Part shown: one piece after another, positions 34,682 to 42,719 of the stretch
How the letters are laid out: each line of letters opens with the position of its first letter
Numbering within the stretch: the stretch's first letter is position 1
DNA from: SpSt-333 sp964371615
Lineage (GTDB): Bacteria; Bacteroidota; Ignavibacteria; UBA10030; UBA8401
Direction of reading: 5' to 3'
NCBI GenBank assembly: GCA_964371615.1
Contig: CAYJMS010000001.1
Location: forward strand, 992,001-1,056,000
Length of the DNA: 64,000 nucleotides
Notes under the pieces: generated by a model
Databases searched by the model: none
Seen by the model: the letters and a program-made list of their open reading frames with translations, nothing else
What the model was told of the DNA's origin: nothing
Position numbers and translations under genes: made by a program

Positions 34682-35950
34682 CTATTCGGTTTGCTGTCGT
34701 GCAGAATGCGTATCATCCACCCGCTGCAGCAGAATGAAACCGGCGATAAAGAATAAGCCGATAGTGAGTACCGAAAGACGTTGATCTTCCGTAATATACG
34801 AAATCAGCCCAAACAAAAAAGTGCCGACGACCGCAGAGGCTTTTCCGCATAATCCGTTGTAAAAACCGAAAAATTCCGCTTCATGATGTTTTGGTGTTAA
34901 CAACGCCATAAGACTCCGGCTGGCGGCTTGCGAAGCGCCCATGGAGCTGCCGGCAATGGCGGCGATCAAATAAAACATTTCCTTTGTCTCCACGACATAG
35001 GCTGCGGCAACCACAATCATCCACAGCATCAAATTGATACCGATAGTCCGCTTTGGGCCGATCTTGTCAGTCACCACACCGAAGAGCAACGAACCGGCAA
35101 TGCCCGACGCCTGAACGACTGCGAAAAGCACCAGTACTTCCTGCAATGAAAATCCAAGCGATTGTGTCGCAAAGATGGAAGCAAAGGAAATGATCGTCAG
35201 AATCCCGTCGTTATAAATAAAGAACGCGATCAGGAACCTGAGTACATTTCTGTATTCTTTCAGATGTTTTACCGTCTCCACAACACGCTGTACGCCGGCT
35301 TTGACATAGGAAGGTTTTTGCTCGAAACGGACCTTGTGATCCCGGAGAAACAGGAAGAGCGGTGCGGCAAAGACGAAAAATATTACTGCGGCAATGATGA
35401 AGCTCGATCGAACATTGACAAGATTTTCTTCAGCAAATCCGCCGGCATATAACGGCATGGCGATCAACAGTGTCGCCAGAGAACCGACATATCCCATCGC
35501 AAAACCGTATCCGGAGACGCGGCCATAACTGCGCTCTGTGGTGAGGTTCGGCAGGAATGCATCATAAAAAACCAGTCCTCCTTCAAAACCGATATTGGCA
35601 ATGATGAAAAGTGTCATGCCGAGGATAATCTCTCCCGCATCGACAAAAAAGAGGAGGATGGTGCTGATGATACTGATGATCGTGAATCCGAACAGGAATC
35701 TTTTCCGTCTGCTGGAAAAATCTGCCGCAGCGCCGAGGATGGGAGCAATCACTGCTGTAAGCAGCATGGAAATACTGACCGCCAATCCCCAGAAGAAATC
35801 TCCCCTGCCGCTGCCGCCGGCAACGATCTCTTTAAAATACAATGAGTATCCGACCGCCACGATCATCACGGAAAACGACGTATTGGCAAAGTCGAACAGT
35901 GTCCAGACGAAGATCTGACCGCGGCGTGATTGAGTGGCAGTGGAGATCAT
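34682..35950 (-). CDS. MFS transporter of the UMF1/Atg22-like family
   Basis: 422 residues with about 12 membrane segments. The N-terminal WTLFDFANTSFSVMIV is the marker of UMF1/Atg22-like proteins; the loop ADFSSRRKR corresponds to the MFS motif between helices 2 and 3. Family members export amino acids or small metabolites in a few studied cases, but the substrate here is unknown. The start is directly next to the end of nusB (base 35951), so the two genes are joined without a gap. Confidence 0.88.
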   Translation of the reverse strand: MISTATQSRRGQIFVWTLFDFANTSFSVMIVAVGYSLYFKEIVAGGSGRGDFFWGLAVSISMLLTAVIAPILGAAADFSSRRKRFLFGFTIISIISTILLFFVDAGEIILGMTLFIIANIGFEGGLVFYDAFLPNLTTERSYGRVSGYGFAMGYVGSLATLLIAMPLYAGGFAEENLVNVRSSFIIAAVIFFVFAAPLFLFLRDHKVRFEQKPSYVKAGVQRVVETVKHLKEYRNVLRFLIAFFIYNDGILTIISFASIFATQSLGFSLQEVLVLFAVVQASGIAGSLLFGVVTDKIGPKRTIGINLMLWMIVVAAAYVVETKEMFYLIAAIAGSSMGASQAASRSLMALLTPKHHEAEFFGFYNGLCGKASAVVGTFLFGLISYITEDQRLSVLTIGLFFIAGFILLQRVDDTHSARQQTE

Positions 35951-36442
35951 TTATTTTGGAGGCGGAAGTTTTGTTTTTTGGGAATTGACAAGTCCGCGGC
36001 CGGATTTGGTTATCGTTCCCGCTTTTTTCATATCCATAAGAACGGCGTCAAGAATACCGTTGATAAATGTGCCGCTGCTGTCCGTGGAATAGTCCTTCGC
36101 AATCTCGATCGCTTCGTTCATACTCACTTTCGGTGGAATTTCGGGGAACCAGAGGAATTCACACACCGCCATGCGTATGAGAATCTTATCGAGCAAAGCG
36201 ATCCGGTAAAATTCCCAATGTTCGGTCTTCTCTTTAATCCGTTTGTCGATGTCCGCCTGATGGGAGATGGAGCGTAAGAACAATGATTGAGCGAAATCAA
36301 GATCGCCGGTGTTCGGGTGCAGTTCACTGAATATCGTATCTATAATATGCTGCGGGGGATCCTTGGATATCTCCAGCGCATAGAGCGCCTGCATCACCAG
36401 AATCCGTATATCTCTTCGTTTTTGCGGTTGTTGTTCGGCCAT
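35951..36442 (-). CDS. nusB: Transcription antitermination factor NusB
   Basis: 163 residues, all helical, with the NusB pattern: RRDIRILVMQALYALE at the start, LLDKILIRMAVCEFLW in the middle, and NEAIEIAKDYSTDSSGTFINGILDAVL near the end. NusB binds boxA RNA with NusE (S10) in rRNA transcription antitermination. No clear ribosome site stands before the ATG. The basic C-terminal tail (about 145-163) extends beyond the fold. It is divergent from the MFS gene at 36599. Confidence 0.94.
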   Translation of the reverse strand: MAEQQPQKRRDIRILVMQALYALEISKDPPQHIIDTIFSELHPNTGDLDFAQSLFLRSISHQADIDKRIKEKTEHWEFYRIALLDKILIRMAVCEFLWFPEIPPKVSMNEAIEIAKDYSTDSSGTFINGILDAVLMDMKKAGTITKSGRGLVNSQKTKLPPPK

Positions 36443-36598
36443 ATCGCATAAGATACGGAAAAAGAGGTAGCGTTGCTATACAATAAATCGGTCTCCTGAA
36501 ACGCTGCAATAATCCAAATCATTGTATTGTAAATGAAGTATGTGCCGGATTCGTGCAGGAAATGATTTCCATCCGGGAATTTCGTATTTTCTCCTCAT

Positions 36599-37885
36599 AT
36601 GTTATCCAAACTTCTTCCCACTCCGCCAGAAATCCCTCAAGAGCAGATACCGACTCTTCGAAGAAATATTCGCATGAACCTCATCGATGGTTCATTCTAT
36701 GTGTTTGGGATGAGTTTTATTGCAGTACCGACGGTCTATCCTGTCTTTATAAAAGAATTAGGAGGGAACGCCCTCGCCATCGGTTCTGTGCATGTGTTGT
36801 GGACGCTCGGCTTGAATATACCGGCCGCATTCGTCGCGCAACGATTGAAACGAAAATCGCTCTTTAAACCGCCGATGATGCTGTGGGGATTTGTCCATCG
36901 TCTTATGCTTCTGGTATCCGCATTGACTATTTTGCTGTTTGTGGAAAATACTCAGCCGTCGATTTCAGTGCCGGTTTTTCTGCTACTCCTGTTTTTTACG
37001 GCATTTTTTGGAAGTATGGGCGGACTGCCATGGTTCCAGGTGTATACGAAGACTGTTCCGGTAAAACTGAGGGGAAGAATGATGGGATTGCGGCAACTGA
37101 TCGGTTCCTCTGCGGGAGCGTTCGGCGGTTACGCGGTCGGACTAATTATACAGGTCATCTCTTTTCCGTTGAACTTTTCAGCGTTGTTCTTCCTTGGTTT
37201 TATATTCACGATGCTGTCGTTGTATTTTCTAGCAAAGGTTGAAGAACATCCGACGGTACAGACGGAAAATGATCCGTTGTTTTCTCCCCGCATCATTGAA
37301 GATGCACGACGGATTCTGCGGACAAATATGCAATACCGATATTTCCTTATCGCCGATGCGCTAATTCTTATGTCGCTGTCCGCTGTATCGTTTTATTCGA
37401 TATTTGCGCTGGAAAAATTTTCCCTGCCGCCGTCGTATGCCGGAACATTTTCCGTCATCGTCATGGTCACCGGTATTTTCGCCAATATTGTTTTCGGACT
37501 CTCGGCGGATTATTACGGGCACAAAATAAATATCATCGCCGTAGCAGCCTGTTCGGTCATGAGTGCGGTTGTCGCCATTCTTACGACGAATATTTTCCTA
37601 TACGGTTTTGTCTTTATGTTCATTTCCTGTGCGCTTCAGGTGCATGCCATCTCTCGCATGCCTTTTCTGGCAGAGATCAGCAGCGAACAAGAGCGACCGC
37701 TGTATGTCGGCATCACCAATTCGATTACTGCGCCGTCCATGTTACTCGGTGTAGTGTTCGGATTCCTGGTACCGTATGTCGGTTTCGAAATGATATTTTC
37801 TGCGGCCGCCCTGTTGGCATTGTCGGCTGTTCTTATTCTGCATAGATATGTTCAGGATCCGCGAGCAGTGAAAGGAGGATTCTGA
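36599..37885 (+). CDS. MFS transporter
   Basis: 428 residues with about 12 membrane segments. The N-terminal half includes MNLIDGSFYVFGMSF and VHVLWTLGLNIPAAFVAQRLKRK, the latter fitting the helix 2-3 loop of the MFS fold. The central loop (about 215-240) is charged. I do not recognise the substrate. It heads a tightly packed group with the SGNH hydrolase (4 bases further), DUF971 protein, cytidine deaminase and NTPase. The 156-base gap before it shows no convincing promoter. Confidence 0.85.
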   Translation: MLSKLLPTPPEIPQEQIPTLRRNIRMNLIDGSFYVFGMSFIAVPTVYPVFIKELGGNALAIGSVHVLWTLGLNIPAAFVAQRLKRKSLFKPPMMLWGFVHRLMLLVSALTILLFVENTQPSISVPVFLLLLFFTAFFGSMGGLPWFQVYTKTVPVKLRGRMMGLRQLIGSSAGAFGGYAVGLIIQVISFPLNFSALFFLGFIFTMLSLYFLAKVEEHPTVQTENDPLFSPRIIEDARRILRTNMQYRYFLIADALILMSLSAVSFYSIFALEKFSLPPSYAGTFSVIVMVTGIFANIVFGLSADYYGHKINIIAVAACSVMSAVVAILTTNIFLYGFVFMFISCALQVHAISRMPFLAEISSEQERPLYVGITNSITAPSMLLGVVFGFLVPYVGFEMIFSAAALLALSAVLILHRYVQDPRAVKGGF

Positions 37886-37889
37886 CTCA

Positions 37890-38414
37890 ATGTCTTTGAT
37901 TATGCTGGTGGGCGATTCCATTACGGCTGCATTTCCAGTTCGGGAACTGCTGCCGGAGTTGAACATCGTCAACAAGGGTGTGTACGGCGACAACACGGAA
38001 CTTGTATTGAATCGCCTGGACAAAGATGTTGTGAATGCTGCACCGGATACAGTCTTCCTATTAATCGGAACGAACGATATGGCATGCGGATTTACAAACG
38101 GCACGACCATCGGAAATATCGATCGGATTCTTCAGCGATGCACCGCCGGAATCCCCACAATGACCGTGTATCTCCAATCGATCCTGCCGACACGCGGGCT
38201 CGTCAATCGACCGATGGAGAGAATCCGGTTTCTCAATAGCCAATTGCAGCGGCTGGCAAGAATTCGTAACGCCCGGTATTTGGACATTGGATCACTTTTT
38301 GTAAATTCCCACGGTGAAATCCAAGAATGGTACAGCGACGACGGACTCCATTTGACCTCAACAGGATATTCCTTATGGGCGGAGACATTAATTAAGGTAA
38401 TGAAGCAATTATGA
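37890..38414 (+). CDS. SGNH/GDSL-family hydrolase
   Basis: 174 residues with all four SGNH blocks: GDSIT (Ser nucleophile, about residue 9), the Gly in NKGVYGDNT, the Asn in LIGTNDM, and DGLHLTSTGY with the catalytic Asp/His. Such enzymes act as esterases, lipases or acetylhydrolases of sugars. No signal peptide is present, so it is probably cytoplasmic. A strong AGGAGG ribosome site lies at the end of the MFS gene. The stop overlaps the next start (ATGA at 38411). Confidence 0.9.
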   Translation: MSLIMLVGDSITAAFPVRELLPELNIVNKGVYGDNTELVLNRLDKDVVNAAPDTVFLLIGTNDMACGFTNGTTIGNIDRILQRCTAGIPTMTVYLQSILPTRGLVNRPMERIRFLNSQLQRLARIRNARYLDIGSLFVNSHGEIQEWYSDDGLHLTSTGYSLWAETLIKVMKQL

Positions 38415-38731
38415 GACCACTTTCGATAAAAAAAACAGACGCGAATACAATCACCATTGTATGGGACGACAACCTCGTTACGCCGTTCACCATTGAGCTT
38501 CTTAGGGACGAATGTCCCTGCGCTGAATGCAAAGGGGAACAGATATTGATGCATCAGATCCTTCCGGTAGTGAAACCAAAACTTCCCGGTCATTATGATA
38601 TGAAATCGATTACACCGGTGGGAAGTTACGCAATACAGATTGTCTGGGGTGACGGGCATGGTACCGGACTCTATTCGTGGGAGTATCTCCGTCATCTGCA
38701 TAAACGTGCCGGCGAGAATTCCAAATATTAA
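38411..38731 (+). CDS. DUF971 / GBBH-like N-terminal domain protein
   Basis: 106 residues matching the DUF971 family, the small domain also found at the N-terminus of gamma-butyrobetaine hydroxylase. Key features are FTIELLRDECPCAECKGEQ, with Cys residues likely to bind zinc, and the late IVWGDGHGTGLYSWEYLR. Stand-alone bacterial members occur near iron-sulfur carrier genes in other genomes, but no such gene is next to this one. The function is unknown. It is coupled to the SGNH hydrolase by overlap. Confidence 0.85.
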   Translation: MRPLSIKKTDANTITIVWDDNLVTPFTIELLRDECPCAECKGEQILMHQILPVVKPKLPGHYDMKSITPVGSYAIQIVWGDGHGTGLYSWEYLRHLHKRAGENSKY

Positions 38732-38750
38732 TCATAACAGACAGGTTCGC

Positions 38751-39158
38751 ATGAAAAAAACAGTTCGGGACGAATTGGTACTACGAGCGATCAAAGCCAA
38801 GACGACTTCCTATTCGCCCTATTCCCGTTTTCGCGTCGGTGCGGCAGTGCTTACCGACGATGGAACAGTCTTTTCCGGATGCAATGTCGAGAACTCATCG
38901 TACGGATTGTCGATCTGCGCAGAGAGGAATGCCATTTTTCAAATGGCATTTGCGGGTAAGCGGAAAATCACGGCAATTGCGGTCACTTCCGATGAACGGA
39001 CATTCATTACGCCATGCGGCGCCTGCCGTCAGGTGATTTCGGAGTTCGCCGGGCCCGAAACGAAAATAATTCTGGTGACGGCTGCGGGGAAAACGAAGAC
39101 AGTGCGATTCGGCACTCTCTTTCCGGCACCTCCGAAACTCGATGGATTGAAGAAATGA
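38751..39158 (+). CDS. cdd: Cytidine deaminase
   Basis: 135 residues from the ATG at 38751; an open frame continues upstream but the true N-terminus KKTVRDELVLRAIKAK begins here. The zinc site is complete: Cys in SGCNVENSS, the catalytic C-A-E-R-N segment (ICAERNAIFQ) and the PCGACRQ motif. It deaminates cytidine/deoxycytidine to uridine in pyrimidine salvage and matches the short homotetrameric type. Its stop overlaps the start of the NTPase gene. Confidence 0.95.
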   Translation: MKKTVRDELVLRAIKAKTTSYSPYSRFRVGAAVLTDDGTVFSGCNVENSSYGLSICAERNAIFQMAFAGKRKITAIAVTSDERTFITPCGACRQVISEFAGPETKIILVTAAGKTKTVRFGTLFPAPPKLDGLKK

Positions 39159-39718
39159 TCATCAGGATCGCCAGCACGCGACCCCCGAAAGTGAATGGAG
39201 TCCGTCGGGCAGTAGAACTTCTTTCAGGGCAATTCGACATCCCGTTCTCCGGCATTGTCTTTGAATCAAAAGAATCCGGCAGCACGGTTGCCAACACGCC
39301 GATGTCCATCGGCGAGTTGATGCAGGGAGCGGAATTTCGAGCAAAGAATATTTTTCACAACGAGGGAAGCGATCGGTTATTTACCGTCGGAGTGGAGGGG
39401 GGTCTCTTCGTTGAACGGGATCGTACATTTCTCCAGAGCTGGACCTGTGTGTTCGACGGCAACAGGACAGCGTTCGGCGCCTCTGGATGCATTGAACTTC
39501 CGGGTAGTCTTGCCCGGGATGTCGTCGATCGACATATCGAACTCGGTATCGCTATCGACACGTTTGCAGACCGGACCGATGTGCGGAGTAATCAGGGAAC
39601 ATTCGGCATTCTTACCGATGATATGGTGACGAGAGAGGATTCTTTTTTTGCAGCGGCATTGAATGCATTTGTTCCTTTTTTCAACGGGAAAATCTATAGC
39701 GATTATAGTAATAAATAA
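39155..39718 (+). CDS. Inosine/xanthosine triphosphatase-like protein (YjjX/DUF84)
   Basis: 187 residues from the ATG at 39155, which overlaps the cdd stop. Earlier in-frame starts would lie inside cdd. Features of the YjjX family are RIASTRPPKVNGVRRAVE at the N-terminus, FTVGVEGGLF, and a long FGILTDDMVTRED near the end. The family hydrolyses non-canonical purine triphosphates such as ITP and XTP, cleaning the nucleotide pool. Together with cytidine deaminase it gives the operon a nucleotide-handling theme. Confidence 0.88.
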   Translation: MIIRIASTRPPKVNGVRRAVELLSGQFDIPFSGIVFESKESGSTVANTPMSIGELMQGAEFRAKNIFHNEGSDRLFTVGVEGGLFVERDRTFLQSWTCVFDGNRTAFGASGCIELPGSLARDVVDRHIELGIAIDTFADRTDVRSNQGTFGILTDDMVTREDSFFAAALNAFVPFFNGKIYSDYSNK

Positions 39719-39736
39719 TTAACATTCCCTTAACAT
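39719..39736 (+). promoter_or_regulatory. Pho-box-like direct repeat upstream of the PhoB-like gene
   Basis: TTAACAT occurs at 39719-39725 and again at 39730-39736, giving TTAACA-N5-TTAACA with 11-base periodicity. This is the repeat form bound by PhoP in Bacillus subtilis and close to the spacing of PhoB boxes. It ends 8 bases before a -35 element, the position of an activator site, and it precedes a PhoB/PhoR-like pair, so self-regulation is likely. Confidence 0.55.
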
Positions 39737-39744
39737 CCGGTGTG

Positions 39745-39773
39745 TTGAAGCCACGGCAGAACTTCTCTATATT
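39745..39773 (+). promoter_or_regulatory. Sigma-70-like promoter of the PhoB/PhoR-like operon
   Basis: TTGAAG (39745-39750) and TATATT (39768-39773) are 17 bases apart, 23 bases before the response regulator start. The -35 is weak at its 3' end, as expected for an activated promoter, and the Pho-box-like repeat is directly upstream. Confidence 0.5.
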
Positions 39774-39796
39774 GCAGTCGTCAAGAAAGGATCACA

Positions 39797-40489
39797 ATGA
39801 AAGAAAAGATACTGATCGCAGACGATGAACGTGATATTCGTGATTTTCTGAAATATAATCTCGAAAAAGAAGGATATGCGGTCCAAACTGCTAAGAACGG
39901 ATCCGAAGCGGTTGCTTTGGCAAAGAAAAAGCCGAATCTGATCCTGCTTGATGTGATGATGCCTGAGATGGACGGATTTGAGGTTGTGCGGACATTGAAA
40001 AAAAATGCGTCGGCAGCTTCGATCCCGGTCATATTTCTTACGGCAAAGAATTCCGAGGTCGATGAGGTGGTCGGACTCGAGCTCGGCGCCGATGATTATA
40101 TTGTCAAGCCGGTCAGCATCCCAAAATTGATCGCACGCATAAAATCCACGCTGCGGAAAAACGCTGCATCGAAGGAAGACGACAGCGGTCAGAACGACGT
40201 CATCGTCCATGGCGTTCTGGAAATCAACCGCCCGCACTACAAAGTGTTTGTGAACAAGAAAGAGGTTTTTTTCCCAAAAAAAGAATTTGAAGTGCTCTAC
40301 TTCTTGGTAAAAAATGCAGGGAAGGTAGTGACCCGGGAGACATTGCTTTCGCAGATCTGGGGAAGCGATGTGTTCGTGATCGACAGGACGATTGACGTCC
40401 ATATCCGGAAAATTCGCGAAAAGATGGGATCGAATGCGGATTACATCGATACCATTAAAGGCGTCGGGTACCGGATGAAAGAAATGTAA
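39797..40489 (+). CDS. OmpR/PhoB-family response regulator
   Basis: 230 residues. The receiver domain (about 1-120) has acidic DDE at residues 9-11, the phosphorylated Asp52 in LLDVMMPEMDG, Thr in FLTAKN and Lys in DDYIVKP. The winged-helix DNA-binding domain (about 130-228) ends with IDVHIRKIREKMG and VGYRMKE, typical of PhoB/PhoP. An AAAGGA ribosome site precedes the ATG. The histidine kinase follows 24 bases later. The PhoB-like upstream repeat supports a role in phosphate sensing, but PhoB and other OmpR-type regulators are not easy to separate by sequence. Confidence 0.93.
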   Translation: MKEKILIADDERDIRDFLKYNLEKEGYAVQTAKNGSEAVALAKKKPNLILLDVMMPEMDGFEVVRTLKKNASAASIPVIFLTAKNSEVDEVVGLELGADDYIVKPVSIPKLIARIKSTLRKNAASKEDDSGQNDVIVHGVLEINRPHYKVFVNKKEVFFPKKEFEVLYFLVKNAGKVVTRETLLSQIWGSDVFVIDRTIDVHIRKIREKMGSNADYIDTIKGVGYRMKEM

Positions 40490-40513
40490 ACGCAAAACAG
40501 TAACGTCTCCCGT

Positions 40514-41524
40514 ATGTATTCACTCAAGTTCCAACTTCTTTTCACTGCAGTCATTGCTGCCGTCGGCGGAGCAGTCGCTGCCGTCTATTATTCCTCTTCG
40601 CCATTCGCCGCTGTATTCATCTTTGTGCTTTGTATCGGTGCTGCCTACGGCATTCTGTATCTGTTTGTCTATCGTCCGGTCCAGAAATATCATGCTGCTA
40701 TCCGCTCGCAGCAGCATCCGGAACCGGTGCAGCGAGTGATGGTAGAAACCTCCGATGAATTTCTGCGGCTGTCGGATGCGATGAACACGTTGTTCGAAAC
40801 ATTCCGCAAAGACATCAGCCGAATGAAGAAGCTTGAACGGGTTCGCACGGAATTTCTCGGCAGTGTCTCGCATGAATTGCGCACGCCGATCTTTTCCACC
40901 CAGGGATTGATCGAAACGCTGCTCAACGGCGCGATCGACGACAAAAAGGTCAACCGCGATTTCCTTCAGCGAGCGCTGATGAATACCGAACGGCTCAACA
41001 CATTGCTCGAAGACCTGATCGATATCTCGCGCATCGAGAGCGGTGAAATGAAACTTCAGTTCCGGTACTTCGATATAGTCCCGTTTCTCCGGTCGGTGGT
41101 GAACGAAATGCAGACGGACGCAGAGAAGCGGTCGGTCACTCTCCGTTTACCCGGCATCAGTGAGGACATTATCGAAGTCTATGGCGATCGTGAACGGCTG
41201 CGCCATGTCATGGAAAACCTCATTCATAACGCCATCAAATATTCCGAGCCGGGCGATCAGGTCTGCGTGTACGTTAAAGAGAAAAAAGAGAGTGTGGAAA
41301 TCAGTGTGGAAGATACCGGTATCGGGATTGCGCCGCACCATATTCCGAGAATTTTCGAACGGTTCTATAGAGTCGACCGCGATCGTTCGCGCGACGTCGG
41401 CGGCACGGGTCTCGGACTGGCCATCGTCAAACACATTGTCGAAGCGCACGATGCGGAAATATCGGTGGTGAGCGAAGTGGGGATCGGATCGACATTCACC
41501 TTTTGGGTAAATAAACATCCGTGA
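40514..41524 (+). CDS. PhoR-like sensor histidine kinase
   Basis: 336 residues. Two membrane segments (about 5-25 and 30-55) leave almost no periplasmic loop, as in PhoR, which senses through partners rather than an outside domain. A charged linker (about 60-105) follows. There is no clear PAS domain. The dimerisation domain has His120 in SVSHELRTPI, and the ATPase domain has the N box ENLIHNAIKY, G1 DTGIGIA, F box FYRV and G2 GGTGLGLAI. It should phosphorylate the adjacent response regulator. It ends 13 bases before a radical SAM gene. Confidence 0.92.
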   Translation: MYSLKFQLLFTAVIAAVGGAVAAVYYSSSPFAAVFIFVLCIGAAYGILYLFVYRPVQKYHAAIRSQQHPEPVQRVMVETSDEFLRLSDAMNTLFETFRKDISRMKKLERVRTEFLGSVSHELRTPIFSTQGLIETLLNGAIDDKKVNRDFLQRALMNTERLNTLLEDLIDISRIESGEMKLQFRYFDIVPFLRSVVNEMQTDAEKRSVTLRLPGISEDIIEVYGDRERLRHVMENLIHNAIKYSEPGDQVCVYVKEKKESVEISVEDTGIGIAPHHIPRIFERFYRVDRDRSRDVGGTGLGLAIVKHIVEAHDAEISVVSEVGIGSTFTFWVNKHP

Positions 41525-41537
41525 GCAGCCGCGGCGA

Positions 41538-42596
41538 ATGACACGAACCGGACCGACATCAAAGGGACACTCCGCAGGTTTCAATCCCGGCAACCGCTTT
41601 ACATCGACAACAGCCGAACTGCTGGATGAGGAGCGAGATCCCGAGCGGAACATTCTCACGCAATATTTTCTGGACCATACCAAGACCATCCTCGTTAAAA
41701 ACGATTCCCCCGACGTACCATTCACCTACGACATCAATCCGTACCGCGGATGTGAACACGGCTGCATCTATTGTTATGCCCGTCCGTCGCATGAGTATCT
41801 CGGATTCTCGGCGGGCCTGGATTTTGAGACGAAGATTATGGTGAAAAAGAACGCCGCCATTCTGCTCGACAGGGAATTAAAAAAACGGACGGGGAAAACG
41901 GAGGTCATTTCGTTCGGCGGAAATACCGATTGCTATCAGCCGATTGAACGGAAAATGGAAATCACCAGGGATTGTTTGAAAGTACTCCTTAAACATCGAA
42001 CACCGTTCGGCATCATTACCAAAAATTACCTGATTACCCGAGACATTGATATTTTGAAGGACCTTACCGGCAGCGGACTGGTGTCATGTACGATTTCCAT
42101 CACCACGCTGGATAAGGAACTTCAGCGCAGGATGGAGCCACGGACATCGGCGCCCGATATGCGGTTAAAAACAATCGAGGCACTCACTGCCGCAGGAATT
42201 CCGGTACGGGTCAATGTTGCACCGGTGATTCCAGGATTAACGGACAGTGAAATTCCGGCGATATTAAAGCGAGCCCGCGAGGCGGGTGCAATTGATGCGC
42301 AATGGATTATGCTGCGACTCCCATTTGCCGTAAAGGATCTTTTTATCGACTGGCTGCGGCGGGAGTATCCTGATCGGGCGGAAAAAATCATCAATCGCAT
42401 TAAGGATGTTCGCGACGGAACGATGAACAGTGCTCAATGGGGTGAGCGGATGCGTGGGACCGGTGAGAGTGCTGCAGCGATCAGGCAATTATTCGATGTG
42501 ACATATGCCAAATACGGATTTCACCGGGAGAGCATACGTCTACGGGTGGAGAACATTCCTCACGGGGATTCACATCAATTGCACTTCGGTTTTTAG
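41538..42596 (+). CDS. Radical SAM protein of the PA0069/SPL-like group
   Basis: 352 residues. The radical SAM cluster motif is Cys72-x3-Cys76-x2-Cys79 in NPYRGCEHGCIYCYARPSH, followed by GLDFETKIMVK, features shared by spore-photoproduct-lyase-like proteins of the PA0069/Rv2578c type. Other marks are ISFGGNTDCYQPIE, MEPRTSAPDMRLKTIEAL and VNVAPVIPGLTD. The function of this family is not established; DNA repair has been proposed because of the resemblance to SplB. It probably shares the transcript of the two-component system. Confidence 0.88.
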   Translation: MTRTGPTSKGHSAGFNPGNRFTSTTAELLDEERDPERNILTQYFLDHTKTILVKNDSPDVPFTYDINPYRGCEHGCIYCYARPSHEYLGFSAGLDFETKIMVKKNAAILLDRELKKRTGKTEVISFGGNTDCYQPIERKMEITRDCLKVLLKHRTPFGIITKNYLITRDIDILKDLTGSGLVSCTISITTLDKELQRRMEPRTSAPDMRLKTIEALTAAGIPVRVNVAPVIPGLTDSEIPAILKRAREAGAIDAQWIMLRLPFAVKDLFIDWLRREYPDRAEKIINRIKDVRDGTMNSAQWGERMRGTGESAAAIRQLFDVTYAKYGFHRESIRLRVENIPHGDSHQLHFGF

Positions 42597-42627
42597 CAGG
42601 AATTATCGCCGCTTCCTTGTATCCATT

Positions 42628-42687
42628 TACTTTCGTCAACATTCCTTTTTGGCCGCTTTACTTTGAAAATTAATTCCTCTACTTTTG
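42628..42687 (+). promoter_or_regulatory. Repeated TACTTT motifs upstream of the M16 peptidase genes
   Basis: TACTTT occurs at 42628, 42659 and 42680, spaced 31 and 21 bases, about three and two helix turns. The last copy, TACTTTTG, fits the Bacteroidota -7 form TAnnTTTG, though a matching -33 element at the usual distance is not clear. The site may be a promoter or regulator-binding region. Confidence 0.25.
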
Positions 42688-42719
42688 TCCACACTCTCAT
42701 CACTATTCCAGGAGTTCCG

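Noticed and set aside
39767..40495. Open frame of 242 codons on the minus strand
   Set aside because: It mirrors the response regulator gene and its promoter; no recognisable protein.
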